Positions 54,457 to 62,715 of a stretch of 64,000 nt of DNA are shown piece by piece. Location of the stretch: assembly GCA_012728435.1 (NCBI GenBank), contig JAAYFC010000033.1, positions 1 through 64,000 of the forward strand, written 5' to 3'. Made by a program: the position numbers and the translations under genes. Position 1 is the stretch's first letter. Every line of letters starts with the position of its first letter. The notes beneath the pieces are model-generated. The model ran no database searches, was not told the DNA's origin, and was given only the letters and a program-made list of their open reading frames with translations. Source of the stretch: Clostridiales bacterium. GTDB lineage: Bacteria > Bacillota > Clostridia > Christensenellales > Aristaeellaceae.

Positions 54457-55344
54457 ATGGAAGCGGTCATCAAGACCCATTTACTCACCAAGCGATACCG
54501 CCGTGCGCGCGGCATCAGCAACCTTAGCATACAGGTCAACAAAGGGGATATCTATGGCTTCATCGGCTCCAACGGGGCTGGCAAATCCACCACCATCCGT
54601 GTGCTGCTGGGCTTGATTCACGCCAATGCAGGAAGCGCCGAGGTCTTTGGTTTGGACGTCCGCCGCCACAAGCGGGAGATCCTGTCGGACATCGGCTATA
54701 TCCCCTCTGAAGCCGCCTACTACCCGGGCATGCGGGTGTGGGACGCGCTAAAAATGGCCAGTCAGTTCAGGCGCCTAGACTGCGCGCTGGAGGCACGGCG
54801 CGTCTGCGGCGCGCTGGCACTGGATATGAACCGCAAGATTGACGAATTGTCCTTTGGCAACAAGAAGAAGCTGGCCATCGCGCTGGCGCTGCAGCACAAG
54901 CCCTCGTTGCTTATTTTGGACGAGGCCACCTCCGGCCTGGACCCGCTTGTGCAAAAGGCTTTCTGGGATTTGATGATGGACCGCCACCGCGCGGGCGCCA
55001 CAATTTTTTTATCCAGCCATGTGTTGTCGGAGGTTCAGCAGCATTGCACCCGTGCCGCAATTATCAGGGAAGGCCGGCTGGTGGTGGAGGACAGCGTGGA
55101 GGAACTGTCCAGGTCCTCTGCCAAGCGTGTCACCCTGCGCGGCTGTGAGCATCTGCCGGAGGATTTCCCCGGCGCGCTTGGCATCACCAACATCAACCGC
55201 AACACCAGCTTCCTCTTTCGGGGTGATTATAAGCAGCTGTTGCGGGATTTGCAGCAGGTGGAGTTCTCGGATTTAAGCATTACAGAGCCGGATATGGAAG
55301 AGATCTTCCTGCATTTTTACGAGAAGGGCGGTGAGCAGAAATGA
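54457..55344 (+). CDS. ABC transporter ATP-binding protein
   Basis: 295-aa ATPase of an ABC-2 transporter. Walker A is GSNGAGKSTTIR, the signature LSFGNKKKLAIALAL (a degenerate SGGQ), Walker B LLILDEATSGLDP and the H-loop FLSSHVLSEVQ. The C-terminal 80 residues form the extension seen in bacitracin- or drug-export-type ATPases. The start at 54457 follows AGGAGGGC. Overlaps the permease by ATGA. Confidence 0.9.
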   Translation: MEAVIKTHLLTKRYRRARGISNLSIQVNKGDIYGFIGSNGAGKSTTIRVLLGLIHANAGSAEVFGLDVRRHKREILSDIGYIPSEAAYYPGMRVWDALKMASQFRRLDCALEARRVCGALALDMNRKIDELSFGNKKKLAIALALQHKPSLLILDEATSGLDPLVQKAFWDLMMDRHRAGATIFLSSHVLSEVQQHCTRAAIIREGRLVVEDSVEELSRSSAKRVTLRGCEHLPEDFPGALGITNINRNTSFLFRGDYKQLLRDLQQVEFSDLSITEPDMEEIFLHFYEKGGEQK

Positions 55345-56129
55345 CCGTGTTACGCAACGAGATCCGCTTTCACTGGAAGGGCACGCTCATCTGGTCTATC
55401 TCTCTGTCCTTTTTCGCCATCCTGGCGCTGACGCTCTACCCGCAGGTGGCCAGCTATTCCGGTTTCTTCAACAGCATGGTTGAGCGCATGGGCATCTTCG
55501 GGCAGATGTTCAACCTGCAAAACATGGATGTGTTTGAGTTCATGAATTACTATGGCTTGGAAAACGGCAACTTCATCGGCCTGGGCGGCGGCATGTTCGC
55601 GGCGATTACCGCGATGAACATCGTCGCGCGCGAGGAAGGCCGTCACACGGCGGAGTTTCTGTTCCCGCATCCCATTAACCGCCTGACTGTATTGGCGCAA
55701 AAATTTATCGCGATGCTGCTGCAGATTGTGCTGCTCAACGCCATCTTCATCCTCTCTGCCCACATCGGCGCCGGTCTGATTGGGATGACCTTCCCGCAGA
55801 AGAAATTCACTGATTTTCACCTATCCCTGTTTATGATGAATTTGCAAGTCGCGGTTCTCTGCTTTGGCATCTCCTGTTTCAAAAAAAGGGACAGCGTGGT
55901 CCCTGGCCTGGGCCTGGTGCTGGCCTTCTACTTTGTCAACCTCTTCATCAACATCAACCGCGAGGTGGCGACCTTTAAGTATTTCACGCCCTATTACTAC
56001 ACGGACATCGGCCGGATCACCACCCATGGAGGCCCGATGTGGGAGTCCATCGGCCTGGGTTTTGCCGTGTCCGGCCTGGTTTTTTTGCTGGGCTGCCTCT
56101 ATTACAGCAAAAAAGACCTGGCCATTTAA
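55341..56129 (+). CDS. ABC-2 type transporter permease
   Basis: 262-aa permease with about six membrane segments (GTLIWSISLSFFAILALTLYP, LGLVLAFYFVNLFININ, IGLGFAVSGLVFLLGCLYY). The middle part NIVAREEGRHTAEFLFPHPINR is the pattern of ABC-2 permeases. Pairs with the preceding ATPase; the exported substrate is unknown. Confidence 0.88.
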   Translation: MTVLRNEIRFHWKGTLIWSISLSFFAILALTLYPQVASYSGFFNSMVERMGIFGQMFNLQNMDVFEFMNYYGLENGNFIGLGGGMFAAITAMNIVAREEGRHTAEFLFPHPINRLTVLAQKFIAMLLQIVLLNAIFILSAHIGAGLIGMTFPQKKFTDFHLSLFMMNLQVAVLCFGISCFKKRDSVVPGLGLVLAFYFVNLFININREVATFKYFTPYYYTDIGRITTHGGPMWESIGLGFAVSGLVFLLGCLYYSKKDLAI

Positions 56130-56206
56130 TATGACAGGACACATCGATGAAGAGCAGGTGCCCCTGGGTATCATCCCTTCATCATAAGAATGCGGAGGAC
56201 AAAAAC

Positions 56207-56545
56207 ATGGCCAGACTGGAACGGCATTTAAACGGTAATTTCAACGCCCTGCTCCGCTACATCCATGAGGGCATCATCGGCGGCTCGGTTTCCGCCACCT
56301 TTGAAGACGGCAGCGACTGGCAGGACGGGGACACCCAGGTGGCGGTCCGGGTGTACGAGCGGTATTCCTGGTTGGGACAAAACCGGGTTAGCCTGTCTGT
56401 GACCCTGGTATCAAACGGCCCCAGGCTGTTTTTAAGCGCCATCACCTCTGGCGGTTCCCAGGCGGTCTTTTTTAAGATCAACCGCTTTGGGGAGGACGCC
56501 TTCTTAGACAAGCTGGCGGTGCTGTTGGACAATCACCGGGGATAG
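56207..56545 (+). CDS. DUF6054-like small protein
   Basis: 112-aa cytoplasmic protein. GIIGGSVSATFEDGSDW and VAVRVYERYSWLGQNRVSLSVTL fit the small uncharacterised DUF6054 type. The start at 56207 has GGAGGAC upstream; the longer frame from 56147 overlaps nothing but has no RBS. Probably the third gene of the ABC-2 unit, ended by a terminator. Confidence 0.65.
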   Translation: MARLERHLNGNFNALLRYIHEGIIGGSVSATFEDGSDWQDGDTQVAVRVYERYSWLGQNRVSLSVTLVSNGPRLFLSAITSGGSQAVFFKINRFGEDAFLDKLAVLLDNHRG

Positions 56546-56569
56546 GCCGAAACGCTTCCCAAATTATAG

Positions 56570-56606
56570 AGAACACCTCCTGCAAAATGTGCCGGAGGTG
56601 TTTTGA
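56570..56606 (+). terminator. Terminator after the ABC-2 unit
   Basis: AACACCTCC (56572-56580) pairs with GGAGGTGTT (56594-56602), followed by TTG. The inner GCAAAATGTGC may extend the stem. Confidence 0.75.
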
Positions 56607-56683
56607 TGGTGCTGAACGGGTAAGCTGTGGCAGCGGCCGGTATGTGAAACATCATCTTGGTAAAACGTGTCCAATCAACCCCG

Positions 56684-59332
56684 CTACCTGAGCACAAATT
56701 CCTCTGGATACACTTGTTCGCTGTCCTGGTTGAGTGTATTCATAATCCGCGCCTTGTCCTCTCCCTGGGCCACAACGGGGCGGAAGTCGTTTTGAGGCCG
56801 CACACCCGAGGTAATCACCGGGATCAGCCGCACTGCGGTTTCTGATAAACCATTCCCCTCAAACTGCAGCCTCACCTGCGCCATCAGGCCGTCAAAGGTG
56901 GTCAGCTCCAGGTTACCGCCAAACACCAGGTTGCCCAGGGAGTAGAAGATCAGGCCGCCGTTGTACACCTCAATGCCCTGCACCACATGGGTGTGGTGGC
57001 CAATCACCAGGTTGGCGCCGGCGTCAATGGCGGTGTGGGCCATCAGGGTTTGCAGCTCGTTGTGCTGTTTCTCGTATTCATTGCCAAAATGGCAGGTGTA
57101 GACGATATAATCACAGCCCTGGCGCTTAAGCTCTTCAATCTCATCCGCGATGCGCCGGTGGTTTTGGCGAAAGATGGTCTCCCTGATGCCGCCAAAGCCG
57201 ATTTTTACGCCGTTTTTCTCATAGATATGCAGGTGGCTGTAGCCAGCGTAGGGGATACCGGCATCCTGAAGGGCTCTCCGCGTGCTGTTTTTACCATCCT
57301 GGCCGTAGTCCACATAGTGATTATTGGCAATGTTCACCAGGTCAATGCCGCCAAATTTCAGGATGTTCGCAAACTCAATCGGCCCCCGGAAATTATGCGT
57401 CCGGCGGGTGAAGCCTTTTTTATCATTCTGAAGGACGTTTTCAAGGTTGACCATGCTCAGGTCGTCCTGGTTAAAAATCTCAGCAAGCCCTGAAAAAGGC
57501 CAAGCCATGCCCTTTTCTTCAACGATGCCGTGGAAGGATTCGGGCTTCCTGCGGCTGTGCTCCTCGCTGCCCAGCACGCAGTCCCCGCCAAAGGTCAGGG
57601 TAATGGAGGTGCGCAGGGTGCTTGTCTGCGCTGCATCCGGGTGTAGGGATCCTTGCTGATTGGCTAAATCCTCCTCGCCCATCACCTGAAAGGCGGGGAT
57701 AAACGCAACAACTGTTTCAATGATTGGTTCCGCCGCAGGCTCTGGGTCTGGGACTTCAGTCAATTCCTCAGCGGACGCGGCTGCCTGCGGGGGGTCTTCC
57801 TTCAATTCCTCTTCCTGTGATGAGTCTTCCTTCAATTCCTCTTCCTGTGCCAGATCTTCCTTCAAGTTATCCTCAATAGAGACGGGTTCCTGCGCCACAT
57901 GCTCCGGCTGCAGGTTGTCATCAGAGGGCAGCACCAGCACCTTGGTATTGCGCGGCAGGTTGGCGTACAGCCACCAGGCGTTCATCTCCTGTTCGTTGAG
58001 GTCGTGCGCTATGCGCACACAGCCATGGGTGGCAATCTGCCCTAAAAGCTCCTTTTGAAGGCTGTAATCACGCATGCCGTTCCGAAGCTGGTAGCCCGCG
58101 CTGTGCAGCAGGTTGCCGCCGTCGATGCGGATGGGGTACTCATACCGGGCACCTTTGCTCACATACTCCGCAATGCGGTCCTGGGTGATGAAGGCACCGG
58201 GCACTGTGTCAAAGGAGCTGGTGCCGGGAGGCACATAAACACCCGTGCTGACGCTGAGGGTTCCCAGTTTGTTACCGCGCTCATATACGCTGATGGTTTG
58301 CGCGTTTTTATCAATCAACAGGCCATAGCGCTCATGCGGTGTGATGGTTTTTAAACGCTTGTCGGGGATATAGCCCGTCATCCATTTGCCGTCTCCGTGC
58401 CGCGCAGCGCGGATCTTTAAGAAGCCAGCGGGGCCAAGTTCCAGGATTTCTACCGCCGCTGTCTGCCCGTGCATCATGCCAACGACCTTTGATTTGGTGC
58501 TTGGCTCCGCGTACACCTTTTGATGCTGCATCGCACCGATGTCAATGACGGTGATGGGCGCCATCATGGCAGCCCACACGCTTTGATCATCCAGCGTTTC
58601 CGGCAGGAAATGACCCTGTGGCGTTACTGCGATTGTGGCAGGCGTATAAGGCTCATCCGTCAGCGTGAAAGGCCGCTTGATGGCCCCCTGCTGGGAACCC
58701 TGCGCTTCAAACAGGAAGTAGTAGGATCCGGTGGGCGCTGGTTGATTCCCGATTTTCTTGTTCCAGCGGTAGGTGTGCGGCAGCATGTCGTTGCGGTTGT
58801 AGGTGCGCCGGAACAGGGGCTGCTCATCCTCACCCTCGCGGTATAGGCTCACGATGAGGTTCCCTGGTTTGCTCAACTGATAATCTGCGTACAGGCTTTC
58901 TTCGTCATGAATGGACAGGCTGTCCCTGGACAAAAGCACATAGCTGATGCCGGCTGCTGGCTGCAAAACGCGGAAGGCGGCTGTCGCCTTAAAGGTTTCA
59001 TCCCCCGTGACAAGCTGTGCCTGAAGCTGCGCATCACCTCGCGGCAGCGCCTCCCCGTTGATGGACAGGCCGGAAAAGGGGTAGTTCAGGCTGCCCTTTT
59101 CCACTGGCACATCCTTAACAATCAGGTATTGCCGGCCCAGCGCTTGGGCGTGCAAGGTCAAGCTGCCATTTGCGGGCACTTCCAGCGTGATGGATTCATT
59201 TTGATATGGCCTGATACTACCGGGCACAGTCAAGACCAAACCATGCTCCGCCAAACCGAGGCGGGGCAGGGCAGAAATCATCACTCCCAGCACCAGGCAG
59301 AATGCCAGCGCTGTCCTCAATCGTGCGTTCAT
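56684..59332 (-). CDS. Secreted L,D-transpeptidase - CapA fusion protein
   Basis: 882-aa exported protein. A signal peptide (1-28) is followed by a beta-rich, FlgD-like Ig region (TYRWNKKIGNQPAPTGSYYF) and an SH3-like domain at about 268-330 (KVYAEPSTKSKVVGMMHGQ). An L,D-transpeptidase domain spans about 335-475, with H436-G437-C438-V-R in IATHGCVRIAHD. An acidic linker (480-545) carries two EEELKED units, and a CapA-type metallophosphoesterase domain lies at about 575-830 (LTFGGDCVLG, ANNHYVDYGQDG, VIGHHTHVVQG, YSLGNLVFGG). It would cross-link peptidoglycan and hydrolyse or process a polymer, perhaps poly-gamma-glutamate. No SD box precedes the ATG. Confidence 0.87.
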   Translation of the reverse strand: MNARLRTALAFCLVLGVMISALPRLGLAEHGLVLTVPGSIRPYQNESITLEVPANGSLTLHAQALGRQYLIVKDVPVEKGSLNYPFSGLSINGEALPRGDAQLQAQLVTGDETFKATAAFRVLQPAAGISYVLLSRDSLSIHDEESLYADYQLSKPGNLIVSLYREGEDEQPLFRRTYNRNDMLPHTYRWNKKIGNQPAPTGSYYFLFEAQGSQQGAIKRPFTLTDEPYTPATIAVTPQGHFLPETLDDQSVWAAMMAPITVIDIGAMQHQKVYAEPSTKSKVVGMMHGQTAAVEILELGPAGFLKIRAARHGDGKWMTGYIPDKRLKTITPHERYGLLIDKNAQTISVYERGNKLGTLSVSTGVYVPPGTSSFDTVPGAFITQDRIAEYVSKGARYEYPIRIDGGNLLHSAGYQLRNGMRDYSLQKELLGQIATHGCVRIAHDLNEQEMNAWWLYANLPRNTKVLVLPSDDNLQPEHVAQEPVSIEDNLKEDLAQEEELKEDSSQEEELKEDPPQAAASAEELTEVPDPEPAAEPIIETVVAFIPAFQVMGEEDLANQQGSLHPDAAQTSTLRTSITLTFGGDCVLGSEEHSRRKPESFHGIVEEKGMAWPFSGLAEIFNQDDLSMVNLENVLQNDKKGFTRRTHNFRGPIEFANILKFGGIDLVNIANNHYVDYGQDGKNSTRRALQDAGIPYAGYSHLHIYEKNGVKIGFGGIRETIFRQNHRRIADEIEELKRQGCDYIVYTCHFGNEYEKQHNELQTLMAHTAIDAGANLVIGHHTHVVQGIEVYNGGLIFYSLGNLVFGGNLELTTFDGLMAQVRLQFEGNGLSETAVRLIPVITSGVRPQNDFRPVVAQGEDKARIMNTLNQDSEQVYPEEFVLR

Positions 59333-59338
59333 TTTTTT

Positions 59339-59367
59339 ATCTTATTGCAGACGCGGCTTTCTGTCAA
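59339..59367 (-). promoter_or_regulatory. Promoter of the transpeptidase-CapA gene
   Basis: On the - strand, TTGACA (59367-59362), a 17-bp spacer and TAAGAT (59344-59339). The -10 ends 7 bp before the ATG, so the start of transcription would be at or next to the start codon (leaderless mRNA). Confidence 0.65.
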
Positions 59368-59385
59368 ACCAGTGCCAAACCATAT

Positions 59386-59409
59386 AAAAAACCGCCCCGG
59401 TGGGGCGGT
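59386..59409 (-). terminator. Terminator of the zinc-ribbon gene
   Basis: On the - strand, ACCGCCCC (59409-59402) pairs with GGGGCGGT (59398-59391), followed by TTTTTTAT. Confidence 0.9.
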
Positions 59410-59423
59410 CAGCTCGGCACAAT

Positions 59424-59699
59424 TTATCCGCGCATCTGGGCGAAGCAATCGCTGCAGTAGACAGGACGGTCGTCCCGCGGCAGGAAGGGTACCTGCGTCT
59501 GCACGCCGCACTGCGCGCAAGTGGCGTCGTGCATTTCGCGCGGGCCGTTGCGCCGGTTGGTCTTGTGTACCCTGCGGCACTCGGGGCAGCGGGTGGGCTC
59601 GTTTTGAAAGCCCTTCTCCGCGTAAAACTCCTGCTCGCCAGCGGTAAACTGGAATTCGCTGCCGCAATCACGGCACACCATGGTTTTGTCTTGATACAT
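59424..59699 (-). CDS. Zinc-ribbon protein with two CxxC pairs per half
   Basis: 91-aa cytoplasmic protein. The first half has C9-xx-C12 and C38-xx-C41 around FYAEKGFQNEPTRCPECR; the second has C61-xx-C64 and C82-xx-C85 (VYCSDCF). Two zinc sites are likely. This is a widespread small zinc-ribbon type of unknown function. RBS GAGGGGG. It lies 18 bp downstream of the structured RNA and may be read through from it. Confidence 0.78.
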   Translation of the reverse strand: MYQDKTMVCRDCGSEFQFTAGEQEFYAEKGFQNEPTRCPECRRVHKTNRRNGPREMHDATCAQCGVQTQVPFLPRDDRPVYCSDCFAQMRG

Positions 59700-59716
59700 G
59701 AACTGGAAACCCCCTC

Positions 59717-59932
59717 AAAAATTGGGTTGAACCTCGCTGACCTGGTCTTTGCCCCCACACACGCCGGCTGGAGGGTTGCTTAGCGCGTTTGCGCCCTACG
59801 CTGCTCTCTCGGGCTTGCGCCCGGCCGGACTGACATCTAGATCGCACCATGCTCACCGGCGTTTCGCCGGCTTACGTGGGCCGTTTTGCCTGCGACTGGC
59901 ATCGGCTCTCAACCACAGACCGTGGCTCAACC
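59717..59932 (-). ncRNA. Large structured RNA candidate
   Basis: About 216 nt on the - strand. The ends pair: GGTTGA near 59932 with TCAACC (59730-59725), and five U follow (59721-59717). Inside are several strong hairpins: CCAC-GGUCU-GUGG, CCGGCG-AAA-CGCCGG, CGGGC-GCAA-GCCCG (a GNRA tetraloop), GCG-CAAA-CGC and GCC-AGUCGCA-GGC. No open frame on this strand explains it. A consensus promoter precedes it. It does not match tmRNA, RNase P, 6S or SRP RNA as I know them. The raiA motif of Bacillota is one class worth testing; I cannot confirm it. Confidence 0.6.
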
Positions 59933-59938
59933 AAGGCC

Positions 59939-59967
59939 ATTATACGGCTGAGTTTGCACGAATGCAA
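59939..59967 (-). promoter_or_regulatory. Promoter of the structured RNA
   Basis: On the - strand, TTGCAT (59967-59962), a 17-bp spacer and TATAAT (59944-59939). Transcription should begin near 59932, at the 5' strand of the closing helix. Region 59968-60049 holds nothing else that I can name. Confidence 0.75.
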
Positions 59968-60049
59968 GCATCTTTGTGATACTTAAAAGATACACCGGAA
60001 TGTTTGCTCAAAAAACTGCGCGGTGATACACTGCTTTGGGGGAGGGATT

Positions 60050-61441
60050 ATGCCGTATTTTGGAAACTATACCAAGACAGATTTAAGGGACCTTAGCTGG
60101 TTTCATCAGGTTAATTCGGGGCAGCAAAGCCGCGGCGCCGCCCGCTTCGGGCTGGAGTTGGCGCAGCTTTCCTATGACTTTGAGGCCGGCCCCTGGCTGT
60201 CCTCGGGCTGGACGGATATGGTTATCCAGGTGGACGCCAGGCTGCTTTCCGGTGTGCGCAAAACGGAGGATGTCAGCACCTGGCGGCAGGGCTTGTTCAA
60301 TGCTTTTTTGCCCAAATTGGCGCGCGGGCTAACCAATATCACCAACCCCATCACCGATTTGAGGAGCTACCTGCAGCAGGACATCCCGCTGCGCACGGGC
60401 AAGGCCGTGGTGATGATCCGTGAGCACGCGCCGCAGCGCTTCACCCTTGCCATCGGCTTCATGGGCACGGGCCGCCGCCCACAGGACTGGGCCTCCAACA
60501 TGCGTTTGCAGCAGGAGAGCCACTTTCATGAGGGCTTCTTCAACCTTGCCGCCCAGTTTGAAAGCATGGAGGCAGAGATTCGCTTCCCCACCGCTGCGGC
60601 AGCATTGGGCTTGGAGGACTTGAGCCTGCGGGATGTGCTGAATGCCTGCAAGCGGCCGGAGAGCCCTTTCCGCGTAATCGTGGCTGGGCACAGCCAGGGC
60701 GCGGCGGTAATGCAGGTGTGGACCCATCAAAAACTGAAATCCGGCGTGCAAAAACAGCATCTGCTGGGCTTTGGTTTTGCCTCGCCCTCCGTTGCAGTCG
60801 ACCTGCCGCAGGATGAGTTGATCTGTCCGCTGACGCACTTCTTGGTTGCGGATGATTTAATTCCGCGGGTGGGGATGAAGGATCATCTGGGCACAAGCTA
60901 CCTGCTGCGCCCGGATAATCAGTTCCGGGAGGTTTGCTACGGCGATTACCGCAATCATCCGCTGTTTATAGAAACCTTGGGTTTGCTCAACAGTTTACAG
61001 GATACACAGCAGGGTCTGCTGTTCGCGCTCGCCTTTTTGGACGCGCTGCGCGAGCAGCCGGCCAAGGCTGTCGGCTCCGCCCTGGCCGTGTTTGTGGATC
61101 ACACTGTATATGACTTACCTGCCTTAACGGAGGAATGGACGCGCAAACTGCTGCGCTTTACCATCGTAGGCTTTCATCAGTACTATCAGGATGCGACAGG
61201 CAGCCTGGCGGATTCGGAGGCCATCCAGATCATGACGAGGAAGGTATTGGCCCTCATGGACCGTTTTGGCACGGTGGCGCTGGCCCGGATGATCCTCAAG
61301 GCGCTGTTCTTGACCCACTCACTGGTGGGACCCGATATGGTTCTGGCAGACCATGCCCCTTATAGCTATCTGGTGGTGCGCGCGTTTGACCAGTTGGTAC
61401 CCCTGCAGAAAAAAACGAGCCCGCTGATGACTGAGCAGTAA
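60050..61441 (+). CDS. Lipase-like alpha/beta hydrolase
   Basis: 463-aa protein with a class 3 lipase-type nucleophile elbow, Ser215 in VIVAGHSQGAAVMQVW. Family-like parts are VQTGKAVVMIREHAPQRFTLAI-type and LLGFGFASPSVAVDLPQDELICPLTHFLVADDLIPRVG, where the Asp would be. The C-terminal 150 residues are helical and unrecognised. No signal peptide is seen, so it probably acts in the cytoplasm. The start at 60050 follows GGGGGAGG. The substrate is unknown. Confidence 0.75.
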   Translation: MPYFGNYTKTDLRDLSWFHQVNSGQQSRGAARFGLELAQLSYDFEAGPWLSSGWTDMVIQVDARLLSGVRKTEDVSTWRQGLFNAFLPKLARGLTNITNPITDLRSYLQQDIPLRTGKAVVMIREHAPQRFTLAIGFMGTGRRPQDWASNMRLQQESHFHEGFFNLAAQFESMEAEIRFPTAAAALGLEDLSLRDVLNACKRPESPFRVIVAGHSQGAAVMQVWTHQKLKSGVQKQHLLGFGFASPSVAVDLPQDELICPLTHFLVADDLIPRVGMKDHLGTSYLLRPDNQFREVCYGDYRNHPLFIETLGLLNSLQDTQQGLLFALAFLDALREQPAKAVGSALAVFVDHTVYDLPALTEEWTRKLLRFTIVGFHQYYQDATGSLADSEAIQIMTRKVLALMDRFGTVALARMILKALFLTHSLVGPDMVLADHAPYSYLVVRAFDQLVPLQKKTSPLMTEQ

Positions 61442-61481
61442 ATCCAGCTCGCATAAAGCGGCAAAACCAGTTTGCTTTTCC

Positions 61482-61510
61482 TTGACAGAGGTAGCCTGCT
61501 GGGCTATAAT
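61482..61510 (+). promoter_or_regulatory. tRNA-Leu promoter
   Basis: TTGACA (61482-61487), a 17-bp spacer and TATAAT (61505-61510): both boxes are perfect consensus. It lies 14 bp before the tRNA. Confidence 0.92.
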
Positions 61511-61524
61511 CACCTTCGCTGCCT

Positions 61525-61609
61525 GCGGTCGTGGCGGAACTGGCATACGCGCACGTTTGAGGGGCGTGTGGTGAAAACCGTACGAGTTCAAGTCTCGTCG
61601 ACCGCACCA
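61525..61609 (+). tRNA. tRNA-Leu (anticodon GAG)
   Basis: 85-nt class II tRNA. The acceptor stem GCGGTCG (61525-61531) pairs with CGACCGC (61599-61605), followed by A and an encoded CCA. The anticodon stem CACGT/GCGTG has a T-G closing pair around the loop TTGAGGG, so the anticodon is GAG (codons CTC, CTT). There is a long variable arm (GGTGAAAACC) and a T-arm ACGAG-TTCAAGT-CTCGT. Confidence 0.93.
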
Positions 61610-61614
61610 TCAAA

Positions 61615-61650
61615 AAACCCTGTATTCACAACGAGTACAGGGCTTTATTG
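61615..61650 (+). terminator. Terminator after tRNA-Leu
   Basis: CCCTGTA (61618-61624) pairs with TACAGGG (61636-61642), then CTTTATTG. Moderate T-run. Confidence 0.65.
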
Positions 61651-61749
61651 TGTCCGAAAAAGGGCGTTTGACCCATGTATTGACCATTGTCAGATACAAC
61701 ATCTTGTAATCTTGGATTCGTTTATCCAAAAGGATCCCGCTGTTGTACA

Positions 61750-61777
61750 AACAAAGAGCTCCAGAGGGCTCTTTGTT
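61750..61777. other. Perfect hairpin in the tRNA-downstream spacer
   Basis: AACAAAGAGC (61750-61759) pairs with GCTCTTTGTT (61768-61777) around TCCAGAGG. There is no T-run on either side. It may slow or stop transcription of the convergent gene ending at 61813. The rest of 61650-61812 holds nothing that I recognise. Confidence 0.5.
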
Positions 61778-61812
61778 GATGTGGGCTTGAATCAACCAGA
61801 CTGATCAGGCCA

Positions 61813-62670
61813 TCAGCGATACGAGATGTTGAGGTTGGTGTTGACAAGACCCCAGGACTTTGTGCCGCTCTTCACCTGATTGGCAGGGATTTTGAGGATC
61901 ACCAAGGTGCTGGCGCCAGCGGGCACGATGGTATCGATTTTCAGGTTGCTCAGGTTCAAAATGGTGCCCAATTTGTCGTCTTTCAGGGTCACTTTGGCTT
62001 TGTCGTAATAAATGCTTTGCCCCGTTCCGTTTGCAAGCCAGATCCCCCGGCGGACGGATTTATCCTCTTCTTGCCATGCCAGCTTCACTTCTGTACTGCT
62101 GCATCCATGATAGACCAGGGTGCTGTCTGCAAACATCAGATTGGGACGATCAAACAAGGCGGCGTTGCGCTGGGCATCTGCTGCGGCAAGAAAGTCATCG
62201 GGGAACAGCTGGCGGTATGATTCAAGCGTAGCCTGCCATGCGTCATCGCTGTGGTCCATCTTCCAGATGCCGTCAACATTAGAAATGATATGCCAGATTG
62301 ATGAACTCTGCATATTGGTATTGGGATGCTTGCCCGCCACCTCGTACCAAACGAAGCTCACTATGGCAACATCCTCCGTCCTGGCAACCAGGTACTTGAC
62401 GGGTTCATTCCCCAACAGGGTTTTCAGCCTGGTGTTATCACGGTTAAAATCAGCAGCGATGGCGTCCGGGTTTCCGTTTCGGTACAGCTGGGTAAAAGCC
62501 TTGCTGTCCTTGCCGCTTAGCTGTGCCATTTGCCGAAACAATTCCTCAGCTGCTTCCAGGGGATTCTGAAGGGACGAGGCCTGGGCTGAATGGGGCACGG
62601 GCGGGCTGGCTGTATGGATGATGCCGGCCAAGAGGGCCAGGAAGACAAAGGTATATAGTAATTTTTTCAT
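61813..62670 (-). CDS. Secreted protein of unknown function
   Basis: 285-aa exported protein. It has the signal peptide MKKLLYTFVFLALLAGIIHTASPP. A helical NTF2/DUF4829-like stretch may follow (NPLEAAEELFRQMAQLSGKDSKAFTQLYRNG; WKMDHSDDAWQATLESYRQLFP). The C-terminal beta domain (GQSIYYDKAKVTLKDDKLGTILNL, DTIVPAGASTLVILKIPANQ) resembles Ig-like surface modules. The start at 62670 has AAAGGAGATCTC upstream. I do not recognise the family with confidence. Confidence 0.7.
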   Translation of the reverse strand: MKKLLYTFVFLALLAGIIHTASPPVPHSAQASSLQNPLEAAEELFRQMAQLSGKDSKAFTQLYRNGNPDAIAADFNRDNTRLKTLLGNEPVKYLVARTEDVAIVSFVWYEVAGKHPNTNMQSSSIWHIISNVDGIWKMDHSDDAWQATLESYRQLFPDDFLAAADAQRNAALFDRPNLMFADSTLVYHGCSSTEVKLAWQEEDKSVRRGIWLANGTGQSIYYDKAKVTLKDDKLGTILNLSNLKIDTIVPAGASTLVILKIPANQVKSGTKSWGLVNTNLNISYR

Positions 62671-62715
62671 GAGATCTCCTTTTCTCAAACCCGGTTTCAT
62701 GCCGGAGCATTTTTC

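Noticed and set aside
59717..59932. tmRNA, RNase P or 6S RNA at the structured-RNA locus
   Set aside because: It lacks the tmRNA ends, the RNase P core sequences and the long open duplex of 6S RNA, so it is left as an unassigned structured RNA.
61525..61812. Genomic island integrated at tRNA-Leu
   Set aside because: No repeat of the tRNA 3' end, no integrase and no foreign-looking genes follow within the window.
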